Positions 1-6,727 of a stretch of DNA of 7,344 nucleotides are shown here, one piece after another. Position 1 is the stretch's first letter, and each line of letters begins with the position of its first letter. Below the pieces are notes generated by a model. It was not told the origin of the DNA, did no database searches, and saw nothing but the letters and a program-made list of their open reading frames with translations. The position numbers and the translations under genes are program-made. The DNA comes from Thermoplasmata archaeon (GTDB lineage Archaea; Thermoplasmatota; Thermoplasmata; Thermoplasmatales; Thermoplasmataceae): contig JAKAYJ010000055.1 in assembly GCA_021816385.1 (NCBI GenBank), forward strand, positions 1 to 7,344, given 5' to 3'.

Positions 1-154
1 CCTTGTCCATGAATTTAGTTCCAGCCTTTCCTGGTGAAACACCTGCAACAACCTTTGTTCCGAATGCAAGCATTTCTCCGGCATGAAATGCACCCTGATG
101 CCCTGTTATACCCTGAACAATCACTTTTGTATTTTCATCAACATAAACACTCAT
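1..154 (-). CDS. sucD: Succinyl-CoA ligase (ADP-forming) alpha subunit, N-terminal part, cut by window edge
   Basis: The alpha subunit carries the CoA-binding Rossmann domain and, further on, the histidine that is phosphorylated as succinyl-CoA, ADP and phosphate are converted to succinate, CoA and ATP in the TCA cycle. Only the first 51 codons are present; the gene continues beyond position 1. The visible protein begins [20 protein letters not shown]. It shows the two loops typical of the CoA-binding domain: GITGHQG (residues 15-21) and GVSPGKAG (38-45). The phosphohistidine region lies outside the window. The start ATG follows the sucC stop codon after a single base, and an AGGGGGT ribosome-binding sequence lies 7 bases upstream inside the end of sucC, so the two subunits are translated from one message. 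The reading frame is intact as far as it goes. Identity is secure from the sequence and the sucC neighbour. Confidence 0.95.
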   Translation of the reverse strand, partial: MSVYVDENTKVIVQGITGHQGAFHAGEMLAFGTKVVAGVSPGKAGTKFMDK

Positions 155-155
155 T

Positions 156-1262
156 TTAATTACCCCCTGCTAATTTTACAACTCTCTCTATGGCTTCCAT
201 CATCGTTGGGAATGAATCAATATTACTGTCCTTCAGGATCTTCCTTCCTTCATCATCCCTTACACCACTCAATCTAACAACAATTGGCTGTGTGATTGAG
301 AGTTTATTCTTTGCCATTACTATCCCGTTTGCAACTGTATCACATTTGGTGACCCCGCCAAAGATGTTGACAAGTATTGCCTTTGGCTTTGCCTTAAGGA
401 CAAGATCAAAAGCGTTTGCAACTATGTCCGAGTTATCTGTTCCTCCGAGATCTAAGAAGTTCCTGGGCTTTCCCTTGTGAAGAGTGAGTGCATCAAGAGT
501 TGCCATTGTTAACCCAGCACCATTCGCAATAACTCCAATGTTCCCGTCGAGTTCGATGAACGCATAGCCTTTCTGGGAAGCCTCAAGTTCCAGTGGTGTC
601 TTCTCTGGATCGACTACTTCAAATTCCTTGTGCCTGTATACTGAATCACTGTCAACGACAACCTTAGAATCTGCAGCTATTAACTTTCCTTCCTCTGTTA
701 TGACAAGAGGATTTATTTCAACAAGCTCACAATCTTCCTCTACCCATATTTTATACAGTATTTTCAGGATGGACATGAACTGTTTAGCAATATCAGGCTC
801 AAGCTTCATGAATGCTACAGCTTCCCTTCCTATGAAATCAGAGTATCCTAGAATTGGGTCGATGTGTCTTGTATAAAGCTGATCGTGTGGTATAGATTCT
901 ATCTCGACTCCGCCCTGTGTTGTTGCTATGAGAATTGGTTCCTTCTCTGTTCTGTCTAGGGCAATACTGACATACATTTCCTTTTTGATGTGAATCATTT
1001 CTTCAATCAGGACCTTTGTTACGGTTAATCCCCTAATTTTTGCTCCAAGTAATTCCTTGACACCGTCATTGAGTTCCTGCTGGGACCTGGCAAATTTTAT
1101 TCCTCCAGATTTACCTCTTCCTCCCAGAAGAATCTGTGACTTAACTACCACTGGCTTCTCAAAATTCCTGATGTCTGATTCCTTTTCTACAAGATAGCTT
1201 TCCGGTACTGGAATACCGTACTTCCTAAAAATCTGTTTTCCCATATACTCGTAAAGATTCAT
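156..1262 (-). CDS. sucC: Succinyl-CoA ligase (ADP-forming) beta subunit
   Basis: The beta subunit binds nucleotide and succinate and, with SucD, interconverts succinyl-CoA and succinate with substrate-level ATP formation in the cytoplasm. The 368-residue length is close to the family norm (E. coli SucC has 388). The N-terminal ATP-grasp domain opens with [12 protein letters not shown] and carries the nucleotide-binding stretch around Lys41 and GGRGK (47-51). The metal-binding part shows EINPL (182-186) and ADSK (197-200), matching the conserved Asn and Asp ligands. The C-terminal CoA-ligase domain has [13 protein letters not shown] (238-250), the phosphate-binding loop, and [10 protein letters not shown] (299-308), the beta-subunit signature. 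The start is the natural one for the family and lacks a good Shine-Dalgarno sequence, which fits a leaderless or short-leader message. Nucleotide specificity (ADP or GDP) and a related acyl-CoA ligase role cannot be excluded, but the sucC-sucD pair argues for the TCA-cycle enzyme. Confidence 0.96.
   Translation of the reverse strand: MNLYEYMGKQIFRKYGIPVPESYLVEKESDIRNFEKPVVVKSQILLGGRGKSGGIKFARSQQELNDGVKELLGAKIRGLTVTKVLIEEMIHIKKEMYVSIALDRTEKEPILIATTQGGVEIESIPHDQLYTRHIDPILGYSDFIGREAVAFMKLEPDIAKQFMSILKILYKIWVEEDCELVEINPLVITEEGKLIAADSKVVVDSDSVYRHKEFEVVDPEKTPLELEASQKGYAFIELDGNIGVIANGAGLTMATLDALTLHKGKPRNFLDLGGTDNSDIVANAFDLVLKAKPKAILVNIFGGVTKCDTVANGIVMAKNKLSITQPIVVRLSGVRDDEGRKILKDSNIDSFPTMMEAIERVVKLAGGN
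162..168 (-). promoter_or_regulatory. Ribosome-binding site of sucD
   Basis: Read on the minus strand this is AGGGGGT, 7 bases before the sucD ATG (152-154), and it lies within the last codons of sucC. It supports the chosen sucD start and coupled translation of the two subunits. Confidence 0.6.
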
Positions 1263-1327
1263 ATTTTACCGTAAGGCAATTACATAAAAGGATAAATAAT
1301 ATTTTAAATTATATTTTTAATTATAAG

Positions 1328-1336
1328 TTATATAAA
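1328..1336 (-). promoter_or_regulatory. Candidate TATA box for sucCD
   Basis: The minus strand reads TTTATATAA, a good archaeal TATA element. Transcription would start some 25 bases downstream and give a leader of about 40 bases. A second AT-rich element, ATTATTTATC at 1291-1300, lies about 30 bases before the sucC ATG and would give a nearly leaderless message, which would explain the poor ribosome-binding site. I cannot tell which one is used. Confidence 0.45.
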
Positions 1337-1345
1337 TCATTTGAA

Positions 1346-1357
1346 CTGGAAATCCAG
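1346..1357. repeat. 12-bp palindrome upstream of the sucCD TATA box
   Basis: CTGGA-AA-TCCAG is two 5-base arms around a 2-base centre. It sits about 10 bases upstream (relative to sucC) of the TATA candidate at 1328-1336, where an archaeal activator or repressor could bind. It is short and could be chance. Confidence 0.3.
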
Positions 1358-1420
1358 ATGGAAAAACTTAATTTTTGAATGAAGAGACACTTAATCTCCT
1401 TTACTTTACGATGAATCGGT

Positions 1421-1446
1421 AAAAACAATAAAAATTTAAATTTTAG
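1421..1446 (-). terminator. Probable T-rich terminator after thsA
   Basis: Just after the thsA stop the minus strand runs CTAAAATTTAAATTTTTATT and then GTTTTT. Archaeal RNA polymerase commonly terminates on such T-rich tracts without a strong hairpin. A perfect AT-only palindrome (AAAATTTAAATTTT, 1431-1444) is included. Confidence 0.45.
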
Positions 1447-1457
1447 AAATGGCTGGT

Positions 1458-3098
1458 TTAGTATGGTGGCATTCCGCCCATACCGCCAGCGCCCATTCCA
1501 CCCATGCCTCCGCCCGGGGATGGTGCACTCTTCTTGCTTGCTATGACATCATCAATTCTCAATATCATGGTGGCGACTTCCACTGCGCTCTCAAGTGCAT
1601 GTCTTTTCACTTTAAGTGGGTCAAATACACCTAGTGCAAACATGTCGGATACTTTGTTTTCACTAAAGTTGATGCCTGTGTTGATATTCTTCTTTTCGTG
1701 CTCTGCCTTGAGCTGTATAAGAGTGTTAATTGGGTCCATACCTGCATTCTCTGCAAGTGTTCTTGGAATGACTTCAAGAGCCTTGGCAAATGCATCTATG
1801 GCAAGCTGCTCCCTTCCGCCAACACTGGCAGCATATGACCTTATTCTGAGTGAAAGCTCAGATTCAACTGCTCCACCACCTGGCAGTATTTTTCCATCTT
1901 CCTTTGTTATGGCAACCACTCTTATGGCGTCGTTCAGTGCCCTTTCAATCTCAGATACAACATGTTCGGTTCCGCCTCTGATAAGTATGCTTACTGCCTT
2001 TGGATTACTGCACCCAGTCACAAAGGTCATTCTGTCGTCTCCTATCTTCTTCTCTTCAACTCTCTTTGCAGAACCGAGATAGGATGGTGAAAGATCATCA
2101 AGGTTTGTAACCAGCTTTGCACCTGTTGCCTTGGCAAGCTTTTCCATGTCGCTCTTCTTTACCCTTCTGACGGCATAAATCCCTTCCTTTGCAAGATAGT
2201 GCTGGGCAATATCATCTATACCCTTCTGGCAAAGAACAACATTTGCTCCACTCTTCTTTACCTTGGATACCATTGCCTTGAATGTGTCAACTTCCTGATC
2301 AAGAAAGTCCTGTATCTTGGATGGATCCGAAATCTGGACCTTTGCCTCTATTTCTGTTTTCTTAATTTCAAGTGCTGAATCAATAAGTGCTATCTTTGCA
2401 TCGTTGACTACAGAGGGCATCTTAGAATGAACTTTTTCCTTGTCTATGACAAGACCCATAATCAGTTCAGTTTCGTTCACGCTTCCTCCACTCTTCTTAT
2501 CTATCTTTATGCTTGATGGCTCGACAGTGAACTTATGATTCTTTTCTTCAGCTACTGCATTTACTGCCTTTACAATTAACTTGTAAAGCAAGTCTCCGCC
2601 AAGGCCTATATTCTTGCCTGAAAGTGCAGTTCTTGCAACCTGTTCAAGAGATTTGTCATCCTTTACATCCTTTGCAATATTGTCCAGTTCCTTCTTTGCC
2701 TGATTTACTGCCAGCCTGTATCCATTTGCGATAACTGTTGGATGCACTCCCTGTTCCAGTAGTTCCTCTGCCTGCTTCAGGAATTCTCCTGCAAGTACGA
2801 CTGAAGTAGTAGTTCCATCTCCAACTGCTGTATCCTGTGACTTGGCAACTTCAACTATCATCTTGGCCGTAGGGTGATCCACATCCATTTCTTTCAAAAT
2901 GGTTGCCCCATCATTGGAAATAATGATATCCCCAATGGAGTCGACCAGCATCTTATCCATTCCCTTCGGGCCAAGAGTTGTTCTCACAGCTTCAGCAATG
3001 GCTTTTGCTGCATCTATATTATTCTTCTGTGCATTCTTACCCTGATCCCTGCTTGTACCTTCTTTTAATATAAATATCGGCATCTGTCCGTTTAACAT
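1458..3098 (-). CDS. thsA: Thermosome alpha subunit (group II chaperonin)
   Basis: This is a subunit of the archaeal double-ring chaperonin, which encloses unfolded proteins in a chamber closed by a built-in lid and refolds them with ATP hydrolysis. The 546-residue protein is full length. The equatorial ATP site shows [10 protein letters not shown] (42-51), NDGATIL (62-68) and GDGTTT (93-98, with catalytic Asp94). The returning equatorial segment has LND (388-390), the conserved second ATPase aspartate, and GGGA (407-410). The apical/lid region contains VDKxxGG-like sequence (199-205) and [15 protein letters not shown] (236-250), typical of group II chaperonins. The C-terminus is a flexible GGM-rich tail (529-546). 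It resembles the recalled Thermoplasma alpha subunit over its whole length, so I call alpha; a beta subunit would be encoded elsewhere. A strong AAGGAGGA site 6 bases upstream fixes the start at the first Met rather than Met6. The gene has its own TATA box and stands alone between the sucCD and thiolase units. Confidence 0.96.
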   Translation of the reverse strand: MLNGQMPIFILKEGTSRDQGKNAQKNNIDAAKAIAEAVRTTLGPKGMDKMLVDSIGDIIISNDGATILKEMDVDHPTAKMIVEVAKSQDTAVGDGTTTSVVLAGEFLKQAEELLEQGVHPTVIANGYRLAVNQAKKELDNIAKDVKDDKSLEQVARTALSGKNIGLGGDLLYKLIVKAVNAVAEEKNHKFTVEPSSIKIDKKSGGSVNETELIMGLVIDKEKVHSKMPSVVNDAKIALIDSALEIKKTEIEAKVQISDPSKIQDFLDQEVDTFKAMVSKVKKSGANVVLCQKGIDDIAQHYLAKEGIYAVRRVKKSDMEKLAKATGAKLVTNLDDLSPSYLGSAKRVEEKKIGDDRMTFVTGCSNPKAVSILIRGGTEHVVSEIERALNDAIRVVAITKEDGKILPGGGAVESELSLRIRSYAASVGGREQLAIDAFAKALEVIPRTLAENAGMDPINTLIQLKAEHEKKNINTGINFSENKVSDMFALGVFDPLKVKRHALESAVEVATMILRIDDVIASKKSAPSPGGGMGGMGAGGMGGMPPY

Positions 3099-3104
3099 CT
3101 TTGT

Positions 3105-3112
3105 TCCTCCTT
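3105..3112 (-). promoter_or_regulatory. Strong ribosome-binding site of thsA
   Basis: AAGGAGGA on the minus strand, 6 bases before the ATG. It is the strongest such site in the window along with that of the DUF35 gene, and it decides the thsA start. The message must therefore have a leader. Confidence 0.75.
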
Positions 3113-3138
3113 ATTTCTACTTGGTAAATTTGTTCTTC

Positions 3139-3148
3139 AATATAAATC
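3139..3148 (-). promoter_or_regulatory. TATA box of thsA
   Basis: The minus strand reads GATTTATATT. A start about 25 bases downstream (near 3118) would give a leader of about 20 bases that just includes the ribosome-binding site. The geometry is self-consistent, so this is the best-supported promoter in the window. Confidence 0.6.
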
Positions 3149-3182
3149 TTATGCATATTTTTACGATAAAAATTAGGTGGGT

Positions 3183-3211
3183 GAACCACTCTTTGTTCAG
3201 TAGCTTGGTTC
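3183..3211. repeat. Inverted repeat GAACCA/TGGTTC between the thyX-like gene and thsA
   Basis: Six-base arms (3183-3188 and 3206-3211) are separated by 17 bases in the 207-base gap between two same-strand genes. On the minus strand it is followed by a short T-run (complement of 3168-3172), so it could help end the upstream operon's message. It also lies about 35-60 bases upstream of the thsA TATA box and could be a regulatory site. The rest of the gap (3099-3305) holds only the thsA promoter and ribosome-binding site. Confidence 0.25.
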
Positions 3212-3305
3212 CATTTCATAATGTTAGGATAAATGGATATTTGAATGACCAAGACTCAATTTCATTATTGATATTCCCCTGCCATTATTTCCTTTTTCAC
3301 CATAT

Positions 3306-4799
3306 TCATAATTTTTTTATCTTTTCCTCTTTCCTGTATTCCTGGAAAAATCTTCCCAGCGGATATTTACCGTAATCAACGAACTTGAATAATGACCTGA
3401 AGTCAGGCTCCTGTTCTACAAATGCATTTACCATTTTAATTGCAGTTTCCCTCAGATCTGGATGTGACTGCGGCGTGGACCTCAACTCACTGAAATACAC
3501 TAATTCCCTGAGATTTGTATTGACAAGAATCTCATAATTTGTGCAGTATGGTAACACGTATTGTGCCAGTTTACCCCCGGCTTCTTCCCTTATTTTAATG
3601 TATAGCTTTTCAACCTCATCAATCAATGTCTTCATCCTCGACTCAAGGTCTGCATTATTGGAAATATATTCTGGGATGTAATAACCATGCTCTGGCGAAA
3701 GGTCTTTTCTTAATATACTCATGAATCTATGTCTCTGGAACTCCCTGAAAGCTCCATAATTCATTATGATCCTGTAAGTCATGTTGACAAATTCAAATGC
3801 TCGTGGTAATTTATCCCTCCTGCTCCCCCTTGAATCCACTATTAAACTAATCAGTTCTTTTTTCTGCAGATCATTATAAGAGAGATTTGAAAAGCTCAGT
3901 GTGCTCCCAATACTCGCTGCCTGTTTTTTAGAATAATCTGTTAATATTACTTCCACTGATCTGTTATCTTTCCATTCTGAACCGTGTAAATGATAAATGT
4001 TAGGTTTTTCAATCTCGATCTCCCGATTTTTGACGTAACGTGGGTCTCTGGCTGACTTTACAAGATTTTCAAACTCAGTGAAAAGTTCATTATAAATCAG
4101 ATCTGAAATCTCTCTTGCCTCTGGAATTCCACTTTGATCCAGTTTCTGGATAAGATGAATGAATGCTCTGATGTTTCCAGAAATACCCATATTTGTCAGA
4201 GTGCTGGAAGGAAGGATTGACCTTATATCATCAAGAGTCCTCGATTTGAGAGCAGTTTCATATGCCTTCGTGGCCGAATCTTCTCCACCTGTCTGGAAGT
4301 CGGAAAGAGGATAATTCTCCCTCAGCTTTTCTCTGATAGATGGAATTGCATATGAATAAAAATCGAACAGTTTTTCCATTAAGGAGTTGTACTCACCTTC
4401 AAATTTCACTGGAATACCGGTTTTATCAAAATCAAGAAACAGATATTTCCCATTTGTCTTTTTGTCGTAACTTACGTATCTTGAGGATTTTTCAAGATAT
4501 GATAAACCGACCCTACTTTCTTCGATTAACTTTGTGACTATGTTTGAAATCCCCTGTATACCGATCTGAATCGAAATAAGTTCAGCTACAGATTCATCCC
4601 CATACTCCAGGAATACCCTTTCATAAAATTTCTTTCCCCTGTCTGGATTCTCCTGGAATTCCTTTCTATAAAGTTCCCGGATATCAAGTGTTGCTGTCCT
4701 GCTGTACCTTGATAATAATGCACCCCTATCAACCTGGTTCTCCATTTTTAAAATAAAAACCCGTTTATCCTGATTTGAAAAAAAATTGTCAGAAGTCAT
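3306..4799 (-). CDS. Tandem-domain ThyX-like protein (annotated family: FAD-dependent thymidylate synthase)
   Basis: True ThyX makes dTMP from dUMP using FAD, NADPH and methylene-tetrahydrofolate as a homotetramer of 220-250-residue chains. This protein has 497 residues and looks like two ThyX domains in a row. Domain 1 (about 20-250) has RGALLSRYSR (25-34), GDESVAEL (67-74, compare ThyX GHxSVxEH), SSRY (105-108, compare S-x-R-Y of the ThyX motif) and NIRAF...PEAREI (209-231). Domain 2 (about 325-480) has QRHR (355-358), the RHR of the ThyX motif, and NLRELVYFSELR...DLRETA (429-453), which matches the substrate-binding C-terminal part. RHR is degenerate in domain 1 (ESR, 94-96), and S-x-R-Y is missing in domain 2 (SPEHGY, 368-373). 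The start is supported by GAAGGAA 7 bases upstream; Met19 is an alternative without such a site. It follows the DUF35 gene by 4 bases. Membership of the ThyX superfamily is well supported; thymidylate synthase activity is not. Confidence 0.8.
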   Translation of the reverse strand: MTSDNFFSNQDKRVFILKMENQVDRGALLSRYSRTATLDIRELYRKEFQENPDRGKKFYERVFLEYGDESVAELISIQIGIQGISNIVTKLIEESRVGLSYLEKSSRYVSYDKKTNGKYLFLDFDKTGIPVKFEGEYNSLMEKLFDFYSYAIPSIREKLRENYPLSDFQTGGEDSATKAYETALKSRTLDDIRSILPSSTLTNMGISGNIRAFIHLIQKLDQSGIPEAREISDLIYNELFTEFENLVKSARDPRYVKNREIEIEKPNIYHLHGSEWKDNRSVEVILTDYSKKQAASIGSTLSFSNLSYNDLQKKELISLIVDSRGSRRDKLPRAFEFVNMTYRIIMNYGAFREFQRHRFMSILRKDLSPEHGYYIPEYISNNADLESRMKTLIDEVEKLYIKIREEAGGKLAQYVLPYCTNYEILVNTNLRELVYFSELRSTPQSHPDLRETAIKMVNAFVEQEPDFRSLFKFVDYGKYPLGRFFQEYRKEEKIKKL

Positions 4800-4803
4800 A
4801 TTT

Positions 4804-5295
4804 CTATTCCTTCATGGGTACGAAATAGACGTCTGTTGGGCTGAAAGTAAGATTCCTCTTGAATTTTGCCTTTACTTTCATTCCTATTTTTAAGTCTTCC
4901 TGTGAAGCCCCTATTAACCTGGCCATGAAAAGAGAATCTACACCTTCAAACTCTACCATGATAAGGTTGAACGGAGTTTCTGGGAGGAATTTCTCACTGC
5001 CAAAGTAACAGGTTGTAAACGTGTGGATTCTTCCCTCGGTTGGCAATTCGTGCCACTCAGTCTCTGAACCACAGAACATGCAATGTCCTCTGGGTGTTGC
5101 ATACACATATCCACAACTCTTGCATTTGCTTCCCATAAGCTTCTTTTTTCCCAGTGCCCGGAAGAATTCAGAATCCTGTGCATAACTGTGGATGTAATCT
5201 ATTTCATAGTGAGATTTTACAATGAGCGGATCTGTATTGTACACTTCAGTACCATTCTGGGTTTCTGGCATTTTTGCATCATAGTCTATGGTCAT
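4804..5295 (-). CDS. DUF35 zinc-ribbon/OB-fold acyl-CoA-binding protein, thiolase partner
   Basis: Proteins of this family (COG1545) combine a rubredoxin-like zinc ribbon with an OB fold that binds acyl-CoA. They form complexes with thiolase-fold enzymes, as in the archaeal acetoacetyl-CoA thiolase/HMG-CoA synthase complex and the actinobacterial Ltp2-ChsH2 aldolase. The 163-residue protein has an N-terminal helical extension of about 45 residues (including SEFFRALGKKKLMG, 42-55). The zinc ribbon is CKSC (58-61) and CMFC (72-75), with all four cysteines present. The OB fold runs from about 82 to 160, with EGRIHTFTTCY and ETPFNLIMVEFEG as core strands. A GGAGGCGG sequence upstream sets the start. 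The ATG overlaps the stop codon of the thiolase-fold gene by four bases (ATGA), the arrangement expected for subunits made together. Family and partnership are clear; the acyl-CoA handled is not known. Confidence 0.92.
   Translation of the reverse strand: MTIDYDAKMPETQNGTEVYNTDPLIVKSHYEIDYIHSYAQDSEFFRALGKKKLMGSKCKSCGYVYATPRGHCMFCGSETEWHELPTEGRIHTFTTCYFGSEKFLPETPFNLIMVEFEGVDSLFMARLIGASQEDLKIGMKVKAKFKRNLTFSPTDVYFVPMKE
4807..4813 (-). promoter_or_regulatory. Ribosome-binding site of the ThyX-like gene
   Basis: GAAGGAA on the minus strand, formed by the last codons of the DUF35 gene, 7 bases before the ATG at 4797-4799. It supports this start over Met19 and indicates coupled translation. Confidence 0.5.
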
Positions 5296-6554
5296 TTTAC
5301 CGCCTCCATAATTGAAACAGTAACATAAGTACCTGTTCCAGCATGACTGTGGATGAGTCCTCTCTTTGCATTCTTTACCTGAAGCGCATCATCCTTGAAA
5401 TGCTTCTTAATGGAATGCTGAAGCTGCCAGAACATAAAAACGGATTGCATTATTCCTGTTGCACCTACTGGATGACCTGAAGCAAGCAGGCCTCCTGATG
5501 GGTTTACAGCTACTTTTCCATTCAGGTCAGCCTTTCCTTCTTCCACGAAGTGCCCTCCTTCACCGTATTTGCAGAGACCAAGATCCTCATATGTCTGTAT
5601 TTCAGATGATGTGTATGCATCATGGAGTTCCACGGCATCAATTTCTTCAAGTGGATCAGTAATACCGGCATTTTTGTATGCTTCCATTGCTGCTGTCCTA
5701 CCTGCTCGGAATGAATGAACACCCGGATACTTCAGATTTCTGTAATCTGATTCTTTCTCATTTGGAAGAAGTGGCACCTTCAACATTGGCCTGTCAGATA
5801 AACGCATTGTATCTGTCCCTGTTCCTATACCTGAAATTTTCACCGGGTGGTCACACATTTCGAATGCTTTTTCCTCTGATGCAAGTATTGCAACAGCTGC
5901 TCCATCTGACATTGTACAGACGTCAAGTCTTGTCAACGGATATGATACCATCTGAGAATTTCTCACATCTTCGACTGTGATCTTCATTGGACTCTGCGAA
6001 TAGGGATTATGCATTGCGTTTCCGTGATTCTTTACAGAGACCTTTGCAAGCTGTTCAACCGTTGTTCCGAATTCGTGCATATGTCTTACGGCCATCATGG
6101 CATAATAACCTGTGTAGAAACCACCAACAGGATAGTCGAAGTTTGTATCGCTTGCCAGTGCTATGAATTCATTTCCCTTCCAGGTGTTTACGTGAGACAT
6201 AGTCTCAAAACCATAAACAGCACATACATCCATTCTTCCTGATGCCACTTCCTCAACACCTGTTTGAAAAGCCAGTCCACCTGTTGCACCTCCACCTTCA
6301 ACCCTCTTGCTTGGCTTGGGTGTAAGTGCCAGATAATCCTGCGCCATTATTCCTGACATTAATTGTCTCTGAAAATGATCAGAGAAATATGATGCTACAG
6401 AGCCGTCAATATCTTTCACGCTGATTCCAATGTCATTCAGGGCATAATCAAAGGCCTTTTTAGTTCTCAGCCTAAAATCCATTGCAGGATTAGACTTGGT
6501 AAACTTTGTTACCCCTCCTGATACCATATATACATCTCTTCCGCCATTTTTCAT
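5292..6554 (-). CDS. Thiolase-fold (SCP-x type) protein lacking the nucleophilic cysteine
   Basis: Thiolases condense or cleave acyl-CoAs through a cysteine nucleophile; archaeal ones of this type usually supply acetoacetyl-CoA for mevalonate synthesis. The 420-residue protein has the full family layout. The N-terminal half runs from DVYMVSGGVTKF (7-18) to MSDGAAVAIL (215-224). The C-terminal half has ELHDAYTSSEI (309-319, compare HDAF/HDCF) and NPSGGLLASGHPVGATG (351-367), so the two active-site histidines, His311 and His361, are present. At the nucleophile position, where active enzymes read roughly EAACASG, it reads EGGGATG (86-92), with Gly89 encoded by GGT. The final motif is HSHAGTG (402-408) without cysteine, as in SCP-x proteins. 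The only cysteines (111, 213, 234, 328) lie outside the motifs. It overlaps the DUF35 start by 4 bases. Loss of the nucleophile makes ordinary thiolase activity unlikely; an aldolase-like, decarboxylating or scaffolding role is possible. Databases would probably label it acetyl-CoA acetyltransferase. The start is family-typical; Met10 is a weaker alternative. Confidence 0.88.
   Translation of the reverse strand: MKNGGRDVYMVSGGVTKFTKSNPAMDFRLRTKKAFDYALNDIGISVKDIDGSVASYFSDHFQRQLMSGIMAQDYLALTPKPSKRVEGGGATGGLAFQTGVEEVASGRMDVCAVYGFETMSHVNTWKGNEFIALASDTNFDYPVGGFYTGYYAMMAVRHMHEFGTTVEQLAKVSVKNHGNAMHNPYSQSPMKITVEDVRNSQMVSYPLTRLDVCTMSDGAAVAILASEEKAFEMCDHPVKISGIGTGTDTMRLSDRPMLKVPLLPNEKESDYRNLKYPGVHSFRAGRTAAMEAYKNAGITDPLEEIDAVELHDAYTSSEIQTYEDLGLCKYGEGGHFVEEGKADLNGKVAVNPSGGLLASGHPVGATGIMQSVFMFWQLQHSIKKHFKDDALQVKNAKRGLIHSHAGTGTYVTVSIMEAVK
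5300..5307 (-). promoter_or_regulatory. Ribosome-binding site of the DUF35 gene
   Basis: GGAGGCGG on the minus strand ends 4 bases before the ATG, inside the end of the thiolase-fold gene. It supports the start at 5295 and translational coupling. Confidence 0.6.
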
Positions 6555-6582
6555 ATTTTCACTGTTCTTCCATGATATCGTT

Positions 6583-6593
6583 CTATTAAAAAG
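6583..6593 (-). promoter_or_regulatory. Possible TATA element of the thiolase-DUF35-ThyX-like operon
   Basis: CTTTTTAATAG on the minus strand lies about 30-40 bases before the first ATG (6554), so the message would have a very short leader. This fits the lack of a clear Shine-Dalgarno site there. The element is weak and other AT-rich stretches exist in the same gap. Confidence 0.3.
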
Positions 6594-6611
6594 TTAGTTT
6601 GATTTAATTAG

Positions 6612-6628
6612 CATATCCTATTGATATG
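6612..6628. repeat. 17-bp inverted repeat in the divergent promoter region
   Basis: CATATC-CTATT-GATATG has perfect six-base arms. It is centred at 6620, roughly midway between the operon's candidate TATA (6583-6593) and that of the solute-binding protein gene (6650-6659), so a bound regulator could affect both. The remainder of the 173-base gap (6555-6727) holds only these promoter candidates and a three-codon ATG-AAC-TAG at 6701-6709. Confidence 0.35.
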
Positions 6629-6649
6629 GGTTGCTTATATTCATATTGC

Positions 6650-6659
6650 TTTATATTTA
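6650..6659 (+). promoter_or_regulatory. Candidate TATA box of the solute-binding protein gene
   Basis: TTTATATTTA matches the archaeal TATA consensus well. A start about 25 bases downstream would leave a leader of around 50 bases before the ATG at 6728. There is no clear ribosome-binding site at that ATG, so a downstream promoter remains possible. Confidence 0.4.
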
Positions 6660-6727
6660 GGTGCTTTGGGACAATATTCTACATAGAAAAAGGTTAAGTT
6701 ATGAACTAGATATAGTTTTGAGTCAAA

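Noticed and set aside
1263..1457. Possible small RNA gene in the sucC-thsA gap
   Set aside because: No tRNA fold, no C/D-box pair and no stable long hairpin could be seen; the stretch is AT-rich and explained by a terminator and promoter.
1458..1520. GGM-type DNA repeats at the 3' end of thsA
   Set aside because: They encode the normal flexible Gly/Met tail of group II chaperonins, not an independent repeat element.
1504..2082. 192-codon open frame on the plus strand opposite thsA
   Set aside because: It is an antisense shadow of a highly conserved chaperonin gene; its translation is Ser/Leu-rich with no recognisable family, and it has no promoter or ribosome-binding site.
3037..3375. Short open frames on both strands across the gap between thsA and the ThyX-like gene
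   Set aside because: They overlap the thsA start, its promoter or the end of the ThyX-like gene, have no ribosome-binding sites and show no family resemblance.
4953..5183. 76-codon open frame on the minus strand inside the DUF35 gene in another frame
   Set aside because: The DUF35 frame holds the zinc-ribbon cysteines and OB fold, so this is a shadow frame.
6701..6709. ATG-AAC-TAG mini-frame upstream of the solute-binding protein gene
   Set aside because: Two codons plus stop occur by chance easily, and nothing indicates translation; mentioned only as a possible leader element.
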